A stretch of DNA of 64,000 nt from Xanthobacter tagetidis (lineage in GTDB: Bacteria > Pseudomonadota > Alphaproteobacteria > Rhizobiales > Xanthobacteraceae), in the NCBI RefSeq assembly GCF_003667445.1, contig NZ_RCTF01000013.1:62001-126000 (forward strand), given 5' to 3'. The notes beneath the pieces are model-generated. The model was not told the origin of the DNA. It worked only from the letters and a program-made list of their open reading frames with translations, and did no database searches. Within the stretch, counting starts at the first letter, position 1; each line of letters starts with the position of its first letter. Below are positions 7,511 through 15,849 of the stretch, piece by piece. Made by a program: the position numbers and the translations under genes.

Positions 7511-8583
7511 CCCTCCGGATCAGCCGCGACGAGGACGATGGCCAGCGGATCTTCCGGTTCGCGGACCCGAGTTGCGACCTCGCGGGGGTCATCGTGGTCG
7601 ATTCGCTGGCGCTCGGCCCGGCCACCGGGGGATGCCGCTTCTGGCCGTATGACGACGCAGCCGCCATGCTGTGCGACGCCCGGCGCCTGGCGCGCGGCAT
7701 GAGCTACAAGAATGCGATGGCCGGCCTGCCGCTGGGCGGCGGCAAGTCGGTCATCCGGCGGCCGGAAGGATCGTTCGACCGCGCGGCCCTGTTTGCAGCC
7801 TTCGGACGGGTGCTGGATGAGATCGGCGGCGACTATCTGGCTGCCGAGGACGTGGGCACAACCCCGGCCGACATGGAAGCGGTGCGCGCGCAGACTCCGT
7901 TCGTCTTCGGTCTACCTGCCGACGGCGCACTGGCCGGCGGCGATCCCTCTCCCTGGACCGCCCTGGGCGTGTTCCTCAGCATCGGCCACATATGCGCCCG
8001 GCGGGGGATTTCGCTTTCGGACAGCCGCATCGCCGTGCAGGGGCTGGGCAATGTCGGCGCGGACCTCTGCCGGCGCCTGCACGAGGCCGGCGCCAGGCTG
8101 GTGGTCGCCGACCTCCATGCGCACGCCACGGACCGTTTGCGCGCGGACATTCCCGTGGACGTGGTGGCGCCCGAAGCGATCCACGCGGCGGACGTCGATC
8201 TCTTCGCCCCCTGCGCGCTGGGCGGCGGGCTCAACCGGACGACCATTCCCGAGATCAAGGCGCGCCTCATCGCCGGCGCGGCGAACAACCAGCTCGGCAC
8301 CGGCGCGGACGCCGCGCTGCTGCACGCGCGGGGCATTCTCTACGTGCCCGACTTCGTCGCCAATGCCGGCGGCATCATCAACGTCGCGGCGGAATATCTC
8401 GGCCATGACCGGCACCACGTCGTCGATGCCGTGCACCGCATTCCGGACCGCCTGGCGGACGTGCTCGACCGGGCCGAGGCGGCCGACATTTCGCCCGCGC
8501 ATGTGGCGGATGCCATGGCTCGGGACCTGATCGCGCGGGCTGCCGGCGCAATGGCAGGAAACGAGGGAAAACGGCCGTTGTAG
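7507..8583 (+). CDS. Glu/Leu/Phe/Val dehydrogenase, leucine-dehydrogenase type
   Basis: The 358-residue enzyme would catalyse NAD-dependent oxidative deamination of an amino acid to a 2-oxoacid. It shows LGPATGGCRFW, the catalytic-lysine motif GLPLGGGKSVI (K80), a Rossmann GLGNVG at about 179-184, and AANNQL plus FVANAGGIINVAAEY near the C terminus. Length and motifs fit leucine or phenylalanine dehydrogenases better than glutamate dehydrogenases. It is translationally coupled (ATGA) to the isonitrile-hydratase-like gene, implying that both act on one compound or its products. Confidence 0.88.
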   Translation: MTLRISRDEDDGQRIFRFADPSCDLAGVIVVDSLALGPATGGCRFWPYDDAAAMLCDARRLARGMSYKNAMAGLPLGGGKSVIRRPEGSFDRAALFAAFGRVLDEIGGDYLAAEDVGTTPADMEAVRAQTPFVFGLPADGALAGGDPSPWTALGVFLSIGHICARRGISLSDSRIAVQGLGNVGADLCRRLHEAGARLVVADLHAHATDRLRADIPVDVVAPEAIHAADVDLFAPCALGGGLNRTTIPEIKARLIAGAANNQLGTGADAALLHARGILYVPDFVANAGGIINVAAEYLGHDRHHVVDAVHRIPDRLADVLDRAEAADISPAHVADAMARDLIARAAGAMAGNEGKRPL

Positions 8584-8707
8584 CGGACTGTGCCTCGGCG
8601 CAGGATTTCACGAACAACCGGAGGCCGCGGGCGCCCTGCGCAATATCGCCCGCCGCCTCCAGTCGATCCAGGAAGCCGCGCAGACGGCTCACAGAGGAAC
8701 AGCAGAC

Positions 8708-9967
8708 ATGACGCAGGATGAAGACATGCAGAACCGCAAACATTTCTTGCGAACCATCCGGACATCGGCGGCCGGCGCCATCGCGGCCCTCGCCTTGATG
8801 GCGACGCCTTCGTCCGCCGAGATCTCCGACGGCGTGGTCAAGATCGGCATCATCAACGACCAGTCCGGCCCCCTGTCCGATCTCTCGGGCCGGGGATCTG
8901 TGATCGCCGCCCGGCTGGCGCTGGAAGATTTCAAGAAGCTCGCGCCTGCGGTCAAGGTGGAGCTTCTGGTCGCCGATCACCAGAACAAGCCGGACGTCGG
9001 GGCGCAGGTCGTGCGCCGCTGGTTCGCCGAGGGCGTTGACATGGTGGCCGACGTCGGCAATTCGGCGGTCGCTCTCGCCATCCAGTCGCTCGGCCGCGAG
9101 AAGAACAAGCTGGTCATGTACTCGGCCGTGGGAACGGTCGATATTACCGGCAAGCAGTGCGCGCCCACGGGCCTTGCCTGGCTCCACGACAATTACAATC
9201 TGGTTGCCGGGCCGATCCGCAAGCTGGTCGGCCAGGGCCAGAACAAATGGTTCTTCATCGCCGCCGACTATGCCTTCGGACGCAACATGGTGGCGGAATC
9301 CGAACGGATACTGGGTTCGGTCGGGGGAAAATCCGTGGGTTCGGTGTTTCACCCCCTCGGCAATGCCGACTATTCCTCATTCCTGCTGCAGGCGCAAAGC
9401 TCGGGCGCCAAGGTCGTCGCGTTCGCGAATGCCGGCGAGCAGCTCGTGTCCTCGATCAAGCAATGGAACGAATTCAACATGAATGCAGGCGGCCAGACGC
9501 CGGTCGCCCTGCTCATGTTTCTCACCGACATTCACGGCATGGGCCTCCAGATGGCCAAGGGCCTGACGGGCGTGACCGCCTGGTACTGGGACTTGAACGA
9601 CGACACCCGCGCATTCGCCAAGCGCTTCTATGCCCTGCACGGCGCAATGCCGACCGCCCCGCAGGCGGCGGTCTATTCGGCCGTGTTCCACTACCTGAAA
9701 TCTGTGGCCGCCATCCAGTCCGACGACACCGACCTCGTGCTGGAAAAGATGCGCGCGACGCCGGTGGATGACTTCTACGCTCCGGGGGCCAAGCTCAGGG
9801 CGGACAACAAGCTCGTCCACGATTTCTACCTGGTCCAGGTGAAGGAGCCGAAGGCGCTGGACAAGCCCTGGGCCTACTACAATGTGGTGGAGAAGATCTC
9901 CGCCGATGTGGCCTATCGTCCGCTGAGCGAAAGCGACTGTCCATTGGTTGCCGGCAAGACGAAGTAG
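8708..9967 (+). CDS. Periplasmic Leu/Ile/Val-type ABC substrate-binding protein (orphan)
   Basis: The 419-residue protein has an export signal (residues about 10-36, a basic start then AAGAIAALALMA, with cleavage after PSSA). The mature part begins VVKIGIINDQSGPLSDLSG, the hallmark of the type I periplasmic-binding fold for branched-chain amino acids, amides and aromatic acids. GAGGAA at 8693-8698 supports the ATG at 8708. No permease or ATPase genes are nearby, so it must borrow a distant LIV-type transporter or act as a sensor. It follows the dehydrogenase gene and likely binds the cluster's substrate. Confidence 0.88.
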   Translation: MTQDEDMQNRKHFLRTIRTSAAGAIAALALMATPSSAEISDGVVKIGIINDQSGPLSDLSGRGSVIAARLALEDFKKLAPAVKVELLVADHQNKPDVGAQVVRRWFAEGVDMVADVGNSAVALAIQSLGREKNKLVMYSAVGTVDITGKQCAPTGLAWLHDNYNLVAGPIRKLVGQGQNKWFFIAADYAFGRNMVAESERILGSVGGKSVGSVFHPLGNADYSSFLLQAQSSGAKVVAFANAGEQLVSSIKQWNEFNMNAGGQTPVALLMFLTDIHGMGLQMAKGLTGVTAWYWDLNDDTRAFAKRFYALHGAMPTAPQAAVYSAVFHYLKSVAAIQSDDTDLVLEKMRATPVDDFYAPGAKLRADNKLVHDFYLVQVKEPKALDKPWAYYNVVEKISADVAYRPLSESDCPLVAGKTK

Positions 9968-10133
9968 GTTGATCGCGCGGCTTCCCGAACCCACGGCATC
10001 GCGTGACGCGACCCGGTCGCGCCACGCGATGCGGAGGCAGGACGACGTGCGGATCGCGATGGCGCGAGGGTGATGGCGGAAGCGCGATCGCGCATCGTAC
10101 CGCCGCCGGTCGAGCGGCTTTCGGGGAGCCATC

Positions 10134-11348
10134 ATGGCGGAAATCGCGGTTCTCGGCGCCGGCATGGTCGGCATCGCCACGGCGCTGGCGCTGCAGGAGC
10201 AGGGGCACGACTGCATTGTCATCGATCGCTCCCCGCCGGGCTCGGAAACGAGCTACGGAAACGCCGGCATCATCCAGGCGGAAGCGGTCGAGCCCTATGC
10301 GCTGCCGATGAACCCGCTGGTGCTGTGCGGGATGGCGCTCGGCTCCGGGAATGCCCTCGACATTCATTGGCCGTCGCTTCCCGCACAGGTGCCCGCGCTC
10401 TCCCGCTACTGGCGGTCGTCTCTGCCCGATGCTCTGCGCCGGATCATCCCGCTCTGGCGCCAACTGGTGGCCGAAGCCGTGCCCGAACACGCCGCGCTCA
10501 TCGAGGCCTCGGGGGCCGACGGCCTCATCCGCAGGAAAGGCTATTGGCAGGTCCACGACACGGAGAGCGGCCTCGCCGCCGCGGTTCGCGATGCGGAACG
10601 CAGGCGCGCGCAACACGGCGTCGCCTTCTCGGTTGCCGACCGAGCGGGACTTTTGCGCGCCGAACCTGCCCTGCGGCGCTCGCCGGCAGGCGCCATCCAC
10701 TGGACGGCGCCCTGGACCTGCCTTTCTCCAGGGCGGCTGGTCGGCGCCTATGCGAGGCTGTTTGAGCGGCGCGGCGGGCACATCGCCCAGGCCGATGCGC
10801 GCGCCTTGGAGCGCACCGGCTTCGGCTGGCGCGTTGCAGGCTCGGACGCGGAGCTGGCGGTCGTGGCGCTCGGGCCATGGTCGCCGGAGCTGCTCCGGCC
10901 GCTCGGCTATCGCGTGCCCATGGTGCGCAAGCGCGGCTACCACCGCCACTATTCCGGAAGCCACGGCTTGAGCCGGCCCATGCTTCTGGCGGACCACTCC
11001 GTGGTGCTGTCGCCGATGAGCCAAGGCCTCAGGATCGCGACGGCGGCCGAACTGTCCGCCGCAGAGCCAAGCGTCAGTCCGCGGCAGCTTGCAAGAGGAG
11101 AGGCGGCCGCCCGTTCGCTCCTCGACCTCGGGCCGCCGGTGGAGCCGACGCCCTGGTCCGGCACCCGGCCCTGCTTGCCGGGCATGCTGCCGCTGGTCTG
11201 CCGGGCGCGGCGCCATCCGGGCCTTTGGTTCCATTTCGGGCACGGACACCAGGGCTTCACCCTGGGCCCCGCCACGGCCGCGCGGCTGGCGCGAGCCATC
11301 GACGGCGATCGGGCGGGCGTCGATGGCCTCGACCTCGGCATCGCATAG
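10134..11348 (+). CDS. FAD-dependent oxidoreductase, D-amino-acid dehydrogenase type
   Basis: The 404-residue DAO-fold flavoprotein has an N-terminal FAD-binding VLGAGMVGIATALALQEQGHDCIVID and a TSYGNAGI motif. The C-terminal FHFGHGHQGFTLGPATA segment is typical of D-amino-acid dehydrogenases and related amine oxidoreductases. It would oxidise an amine or D-amino acid to the imine/oxo product and pass electrons to the respiratory chain. It is encoded 166 bp after the binding-protein gene on the same strand, at the end of the operon. The substrate is unknown; an N-alkyl amino acid or amine released from an isonitrile or formamide would fit the context. Confidence 0.85.
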   Translation: MAEIAVLGAGMVGIATALALQEQGHDCIVIDRSPPGSETSYGNAGIIQAEAVEPYALPMNPLVLCGMALGSGNALDIHWPSLPAQVPALSRYWRSSLPDALRRIIPLWRQLVAEAVPEHAALIEASGADGLIRRKGYWQVHDTESGLAAAVRDAERRRAQHGVAFSVADRAGLLRAEPALRRSPAGAIHWTAPWTCLSPGRLVGAYARLFERRGGHIAQADARALERTGFGWRVAGSDAELAVVALGPWSPELLRPLGYRVPMVRKRGYHRHYSGSHGLSRPMLLADHSVVLSPMSQGLRIATAAELSAAEPSVSPRQLARGEAAARSLLDLGPPVEPTPWSGTRPCLPGMLPLVCRARRHPGLWFHFGHGHQGFTLGPATAARLARAIDGDRAGVDGLDLGIA

Positions 11349-11367
11349 CGCGATCCTGGGGGGCGTC

Positions 11368-12054
11368 CTATCGCAGGCGCGCCGCGGCCGCGCGGGCCAA
11401 GCCCATCCGGCGCTCCTTGGCTGCCTTCATGCGGTCCTCCATCAGGTGGAGAACCTCGGCCGGAGCCTTGTCGGGTGAGCCCGCATTGAACGGGGGAGCG
11501 GGATCGTACTCCATGCGCAGCTGGATCGCCTCCGCCGTCCGGCGGTCGACCAATTCGGAAATCACGCTCAGGCCGAGGTCGATGCCGGCGGTGATGCCGC
11601 CGCCCGTGATGCGGTTTCCATCCATGCACACCCGCTCGCGCGAGGGTGTGACGCCGAAGATCGGCAGCACCTCGACGGCACTCCAGTGGGTCGCCGCAGT
11701 GCGGCCCGTCAACAACCCGGCCGCCGCGAGAACGAGGGAGCCGGTACAGACCGAGGTGATGAATCTTGCGCCCGCGGCCTGGGCGCGCAGGAAGTCCAGG
11801 ACCTCGTCGTCGCCCATCAGTTCATCGGTGCCATAGCCGCCCGGAACGCAGAGGACGTCGCACTGGGGGCAGTCCGCGAAGGCCGTTGTGGGCATGATGG
11901 ACAGCACGGTGTCGCTCTGCACCGCCTCCACGCGCTTCCACACCAGATGCACCTCGGCACCGGCAAGGCTGGAGAAGACCTGCAGCGGCCCGGTCATGTC
12001 GAGCTGCGTGATGCGGGGAAAGACGAGCAATCCGAACTTCAGGGATGAGGTCAT
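11368..12054 (-). CDS. inhA: Isonitrile hydratase-like DJ-1/PfpI enzyme
   Basis: The 228-residue protein has the length and motifs of pseudomonad isonitrile hydratase: ITQLDMTGP with D19, SVCTG with C103 and T104, GGGITAGIDLGLS and LRMEYDPAPPFNAGSPDKAP. The catalytic Asp-Cys-Thr set known from that enzyme is complete. It would hydrate isonitriles to N-substituted formamides in the cytoplasm. It is divergent from the GlxA-type regulator at 12091 with only about 36 bp between them, and is a paralogue of the protein at 6761. The gene symbol is given by similarity of motifs only. Confidence 0.82.
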   Translation of the reverse strand: MTSSLKFGLLVFPRITQLDMTGPLQVFSSLAGAEVHLVWKRVEAVQSDTVLSIMPTTAFADCPQCDVLCVPGGYGTDELMGDDEVLDFLRAQAAGARFITSVCTGSLVLAAAGLLTGRTAATHWSAVEVLPIFGVTPSRERVCMDGNRITGGGITAGIDLGLSVISELVDRRTAEAIQLRMEYDPAPPFNAGSPDKAPAEVLHLMEDRMKAAKERRMGLARAAAARLR

Positions 12055-12090
12055 TCTTCGGCTTTCGGGTCGGATATTGACCGGTCGAGC

Positions 12091-13086
12091 ATGGCATGCT
12101 GCGATCCCATCTTGAATGTCAGGGTCCCCTCGTTTTCAGACACGACGATGATCGGCATAGTGATCTTCCCCGATTTCCAATTGCTGGATGCCTCAGGTCC
12201 GGCCTCGGTCTTCGAGGTGGCGCGGCGGTTCATTCCGACCGCGCCGAAGGTGCAGATGATCGCGGCGCAGCCGGGTCTGGTCCGCAGTTCCTGCGGCGTG
12301 GAGGTGCTGGCCTGCGGCCCGCGATCGGCGCACGGCATCTCCACGCTCGTCGTGGCCGGCGGACTGGGGGTCGAAGCCGCGGCCGAGTGCCGGTCCACCC
12401 TCGCCTTCGTGCGCCGCCTCGCCCGGCGCGGCGCACGGGTGGCGAGCGTGTGCTCCGGCGCCTACGTCTTGGCGGCGGCGGGCTTGCTGGATGGGCGCAA
12501 GGCCACCACCCACTGGTGCCGCACCCAGGATTTCGTCTCCCGCTATCCGAAAGTGAGGCTCGATCCCGACCGCATCTTCCTGCGCGACGGCAATGTGTGG
12601 ACCTCGGCGGGCATCACCGCAGGCATCGACCTCGCGCTGGCCATCGCCGCCGAGGACCATGGGGACGCGGTCGCCAAGGACATCGCCTGCCAGCTGGTGC
12701 TGTACCATCGCCGCAGCGGGGGGCAGTCGCAATTCTCGTCGCTGCTGGAGCTCAAGACGCCGACCGGCCGCTTTGCTCCTCTGCTCACCTGGGTGCGCGA
12801 GCACCTGGAGAAACCTCTGACGGTCGAAGTCCTCGCCGACCGGGCCGGTCTCAGTCCCCGCCACTTCGCCCGCATTTTCACGGCCGAGACCGGGACGACG
12901 CCGTCAAAGGCGGTCGAGCGGCTGCGCCTTGAAGTCGCTCGGGAGCATGTCCAATCATCCGCGCAACCGATCGAGACCGTGGCCGAGGCCACCGGATTCG
13001 GCGACCCCGAGCGGATGCGCCGGGCCTTCGTGCGCGCGTTCGGGCAGCCGCCCCAGTCGCTGCGCAGGGCCGCCCGCGCCGGATAG
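12091..13086 (+). CDS. GlxA-family regulator (DJ-1/PfpI domain plus AraC HTH), second copy
   Basis: The 331-residue protein has a DJ-1/PfpI domain (IGIVIFPDFQLLDASGPASVFE; SVCSGAYVLAAAGLL) and a C-terminal AraC HTH (EKPLTVEVLADRAGLSPRHFARIF). It has the same architecture as the regulator at 5651-6664. The ATG at 12148 gives the usual family N terminus and may be the true start; neither ATG has a strong ribosome binding site. It diverges from the isonitrile-hydratase-like gene. The two regulators bracket the whole cluster. Confidence 0.9.
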   Translation: MACCDPILNVRVPSFSDTTMIGIVIFPDFQLLDASGPASVFEVARRFIPTAPKVQMIAAQPGLVRSSCGVEVLACGPRSAHGISTLVVAGGLGVEAAAECRSTLAFVRRLARRGARVASVCSGAYVLAAAGLLDGRKATTHWCRTQDFVSRYPKVRLDPDRIFLRDGNVWTSAGITAGIDLALAIAAEDHGDAVAKDIACQLVLYHRRSGGQSQFSSLLELKTPTGRFAPLLTWVREHLEKPLTVEVLADRAGLSPRHFARIFTAETGTTPSKAVERLRLEVAREHVQSSAQPIETVAEATGFGDPERMRRAFVRAFGQPPQSLRRAARAG

Positions 13087-13323
13087 GCACGCGGCCGAGC
13101 GCCCGGCGGACCGGCACGTCCGACGGCTCCAGACAGACGGCAGGCAGCGGCGGGAATTCGGCGCTGGGCGCGGGAGCAGCATCCCCGAATCGCACGGCCT
13201 GATGCCGGGACAGCCGTTCATCAGCGCTCCGGCACCGCTCGGAGGTGAGAGCACCGCGACTGCCGCCACCGCCTCGGGAAATGGCGAAGACGATCCAAGT
13301 CACTGATTTTGTTCGGTAAATTT

Positions 13324-13398
13324 TGGAGCGGGCGATGGGAATCGAACCCACGACATACAGCTTGGGAAGCTGTCGTTCTACCACTGAACTACGCCCGC
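13324..13398 (-). tRNA. tRNA-Gly (anticodon CCC), CCA encoded
   Basis: Read on the minus strand, a full cloverleaf folds: acceptor GCGGGCG/CGCCCGC, D arm GTTC-GAAC, anticodon stem ACAGC-GCTGT with loop TTCCCAA (anticodon CCC), T arm GTGGG-TTCGATT-CCCAT, discriminator T and encoded CCA at 13324-13326. The length of 75 nt sums exactly over the arms. The 3' end points toward the GlxA/DJ-1 cluster. Confidence 0.97.
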
Positions 13399-13533
13399 CT
13401 GAACGCGCACCATAGCCAAGGCACCCCATGGCCAGCAAGAGGGCAGCGCAGCCGCCGGCCGTCGTCCGGCAGCCGCATCCACACCCTTTCGCGGGCGATT
13501 GCGGAGCGTGAGGGGCGCTCCTATGGTCGCCTC

Positions 13534-15396
13534 ATGTCCGAGCCCCATCGCCCCGCCGCGCCTGCCGCGCATCCACGCTTCAAGGCCCTGTTCCAGAGCT
13601 TCGACGACCTCGCCGACGGCACCAGAGGCGCCGCTCGACTGGCGGCGCTGCGCGCGGAGCTCGCGCGGCTTGGGCTGGACGGCTATGTCATTCCCCGCGC
13701 CGATCCCCACCAGAACGAATACGTGCCGGAATGCGAGGAGCGGCTCGCCTTCCTCACCGGCTTCACCGGCTCGGCGGGGCTGCTGGTGGTGCTCGCCGAG
13801 GCTGCGGCCCTGTTCGTCGACGGACGCTACACGCTCCAGGCGCCGGCCCAGGTGGACACCGGCGCCTTCGAAGTGGTCCCGCTCGCGCAGACCAGCCCGG
13901 AGAAATGGATCGAGACCCATCTGCCGAAGGGCGCGAGCCTCGGCTTCGATGCCTGGCGCACCACCCTCGATGGGCGCGACAAGCTCGCCGCCGCTGTAGC
14001 CGCCGCCGGCGGAATTCTCGTGGCGGTGGAGACCGACCCGCTGGCCCCGGTGTGGACCGACCGGCCGCCGCCGCCGCACGGCGCCGTGCGCATGCTCGAT
14101 CTCGCCATCGCCGGCGAAGAAACCGGCGCCAAGCTGCGCCGCGTGCGCGAGACGCTCGGCGCGGCCAAGGTCGATGGGCTCCTGGTCTCCGATCCGCACG
14201 CCGCCGCTTGGCTGTTCAACATCCGCGGCGCGGACGTCGCCCACACGCCGCTGCCGCTCGCCTGGTCCATCGTTCCGGCCGAGGGGGTCCCGCTGCTGTT
14301 CCTGGAGCGGACGAAGCTGCCGGGCGCGGTGCGGGATGCGCTGGAGGCGGTGGCCCATCTCCATCCGGTGAGCCACCTCGACGACGGGCTTGCCGCCTTC
14401 TCCCGCGGCCGACGCATGCGCATCGACCAGGCCACCTGCCCGGTGCGGCTCGCCGGCCTGATCGAGAAGGCCGGCGGCACGGTGGACAAGGGGGCCGACC
14501 CCATCGCTCTGCTCAAGGCCTCGAAGAACCCGGCCGAAATCGCCGGCATGCGCGCCGCCCATCTGCGCGACGGCGTGGCGCTCGCCCGCTTCCTCGCCTG
14601 GTTCCGCGACCGCGCCGCCGCGGGCGGACTCACCGAGATCGATGCGGTGGAGGCGCTTGAGACCTTCCGCAGGGAATGCGGGGAACTGACCGACGTCTCC
14701 TTCCCCACCATTGCGGGGGCCGGGCCGAACGGCGCCATCGTCCACTACCGGGTGACGCGCTCCACCAACCGCGAAATCCGGCCGGGCGAACTGTTCCTGC
14801 TGGATTCCGGCGCCCAGTATCCCGACGGCACCACGGACATCACCCGCACCCTGGCGGTGGGCGCCCCCACGCCGCAGATGCGCGCCCACTATACGCTGGT
14901 GCTCAAGGGCCACCTCGCCATCGCCCGCGCAGTGTTCCCGAAGGGCGTCGCCGGTGCCCAGCTCGACCCGTTCGCGCGGCAGTATCTGTGGGCGGCGGGC
15001 CTCGACTTCGACCACGGCACCGGCCATGGCGTGGGCGCCGGCCTGTCCGTGCACGAAGGACCGGCGCGCATCTCCAAGCTCGGCCACGTGCCGCTGGCGG
15101 AGGGCATGATCCTGTCCAACGAGCCGGGATACTACCGCGAAGGCGACTACGGCATCCGCATCGAGAACCTCGTGCTGGTGGAGCCGCGGGAAGTCGAGGG
15201 GGCCGAGAAGCCCTGTCTCGGCTTCTCGACGCTGACTCTGGTGCCCTACGAACGCGCGCTGATCAATCTCGCGCTCATCGACCCGGCCGAGCGCGCGCAG
15301 ATCGATGCCTATCACCTGCAGGTGCGGGAGGCGCTGACGCCGTTCCTGGAGGGCGCAGCGCGCGATTACGTGGTCAGCGCCTGCCAGGTGCTTTGA
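13534..15396 (+). CDS. Xaa-Pro aminopeptidase (M24B), long form
   Basis: This 620-residue metallopeptidase removes an N-terminal residue preceding proline. Two creatinase-like N-terminal domains (LGLDGYVIPRADPHQNEYVPE near the start) precede the pita-bread catalytic domain. Metal ligands are visible: D424 (LLDSGAQ), D435 (TTDITRT), the HGTGHGVG histidines at 494/498, E530 (NEPGYY) and E544 (IRIENL). The length matches the long eukaryote-like form (about 620) rather than E. coli PepP (441). I chose the ATG at 13534 because the frame upstream runs into the tRNA gene. Two EcfG-like promoters for the next gene follow. Confidence 0.93.
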   Translation: MSEPHRPAAPAAHPRFKALFQSFDDLADGTRGAARLAALRAELARLGLDGYVIPRADPHQNEYVPECEERLAFLTGFTGSAGLLVVLAEAAALFVDGRYTLQAPAQVDTGAFEVVPLAQTSPEKWIETHLPKGASLGFDAWRTTLDGRDKLAAAVAAAGGILVAVETDPLAPVWTDRPPPPHGAVRMLDLAIAGEETGAKLRRVRETLGAAKVDGLLVSDPHAAAWLFNIRGADVAHTPLPLAWSIVPAEGVPLLFLERTKLPGAVRDALEAVAHLHPVSHLDDGLAAFSRGRRMRIDQATCPVRLAGLIEKAGGTVDKGADPIALLKASKNPAEIAGMRAAHLRDGVALARFLAWFRDRAAAGGLTEIDAVEALETFRRECGELTDVSFPTIAGAGPNGAIVHYRVTRSTNREIRPGELFLLDSGAQYPDGTTDITRTLAVGAPTPQMRAHYTLVLKGHLAIARAVFPKGVAGAQLDPFARQYLWAAGLDFDHGTGHGVGAGLSVHEGPARISKLGHVPLAEGMILSNEPGYYREGDYGIRIENLVLVEPREVEGAEKPCLGFSTLTLVPYERALINLALIDPAERAQIDAYHLQVREALTPFLEGAARDYVVSACQVL

Positions 15397-15399
15397 CGC

Positions 15400-15424
15400 G
15401 GAACAATATGCACCGTCCGGCGTT
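15400..15424 (+). promoter_or_regulatory. EcfG-type promoter, distal
   Basis: GGAAC (15400-15404), a 16-bp spacer and CGTT (15421-15424) match the alphaproteobacterial general-stress sigma EcfG consensus (GGAAC-N16/17-CGTT). It lies 124 bp upstream of the DUF3309 start. Confidence 0.6.
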
Positions 15425-15488
15425 CATGGCGGCCTGCTCAGGAGGCGTCACGCGTCGGCCGGCTGCAACCAAATTTCTGCCACGTTCA

Positions 15489-15514
15489 GGAACCGCAAAG
15501 CTCATAGCGACGTT
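15489..15514 (+). promoter_or_regulatory. EcfG-type promoter, proximal
   Basis: GGAAC (15489-15493), a 17-bp spacer and CGTT (15511-15514) are a perfect match to the EcfG consensus. The -10 element ends 34 bp before the ATG, an ideal distance for a short leader carrying the AGGGAG ribosome binding site at 15535-15540. Confidence 0.8.
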
Positions 15515-15548
15515 TCCCTTGCGATTTACACGGCAGGGAGCGGATTAA

Positions 15549-15701
15549 ATGTCAACGATCCTGATCGTCATTCTCGTACTTCTTCTTGTAGGCGCGTTGC
15601 CGACTTGGGGATACAGCTCCGGCTGGGGCTATGGTCCGGGTGGCATCGTCGGCGTGTTGCTGATCATCGTCATCGTGCTGGCACTGACAGGACGTCTATG
15701 A
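15549..15701 (+). CDS. DUF3309 small membrane protein, probable stress-induced
   Basis: A 50-residue peptide begins MSTILIVILVLLLVGALPTW and continues with a Gly/Tyr/Ser-rich turn (YSSGWGYGPGG) and a second hydrophobic segment (VGVLLIIVIVLAL) ending in GRL. This two-helix hairpin is DUF3309, a short family common in alpha- and betaproteobacteria. AGGGAG lies 8 nt before the ATG. Two EcfG-like promoters upstream imply control by the PhyR-NepR-EcfG general stress response. The molecular role is unknown. A GC-rich hairpin follows. Confidence 0.85.
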   Translation: MSTILIVILVLLLVGALPTWGYSSGWGYGPGGIVGVLLIIVIVLALTGRL

Positions 15702-15712
15702 CCGCATGAAAA

Positions 15713-15741
15713 GGGGGCGGAAGCGCTGCGCTTCCACCCCC
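15713..15741. terminator. Hairpin after the DUF3309 gene
   Basis: GGGGG-C-GGAAGCG pairs with CGCTTCC-A-CCCCC around a CT loop. There is no long T run, so termination strength is uncertain. It lies between convergent genes. Confidence 0.55.
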
Positions 15742-15756
15742 GTTGCGGTAGACCAT

Positions 15757-15789
15757 CGCCCGTCCTGCCTGATCGCGGCAGGGCGGGCG
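15757..15789. terminator. Second hairpin between convergent genes
   Basis: A 13-bp stem with one G-T pair (arms 15757-15769 and 15777-15789) and a 7-nt loop. It is placed to act on the aminotransferase transcript arriving from the right as well as on the DUF3309 transcript. Confidence 0.5.
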
Positions 15790-15849
15790 TTGCGTTTGGG
15801 ACGACGTCTTGATCGGCGCGCGATGCGCTAGCCGAGATGACGCCTCGCC

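Noticed and set aside
13378..15315. 645-codon open frame on the minus strand
   Set aside because: It is antisense to the Xaa-Pro aminopeptidase and runs into the tRNA gene; the composition is typical of a shadow frame.
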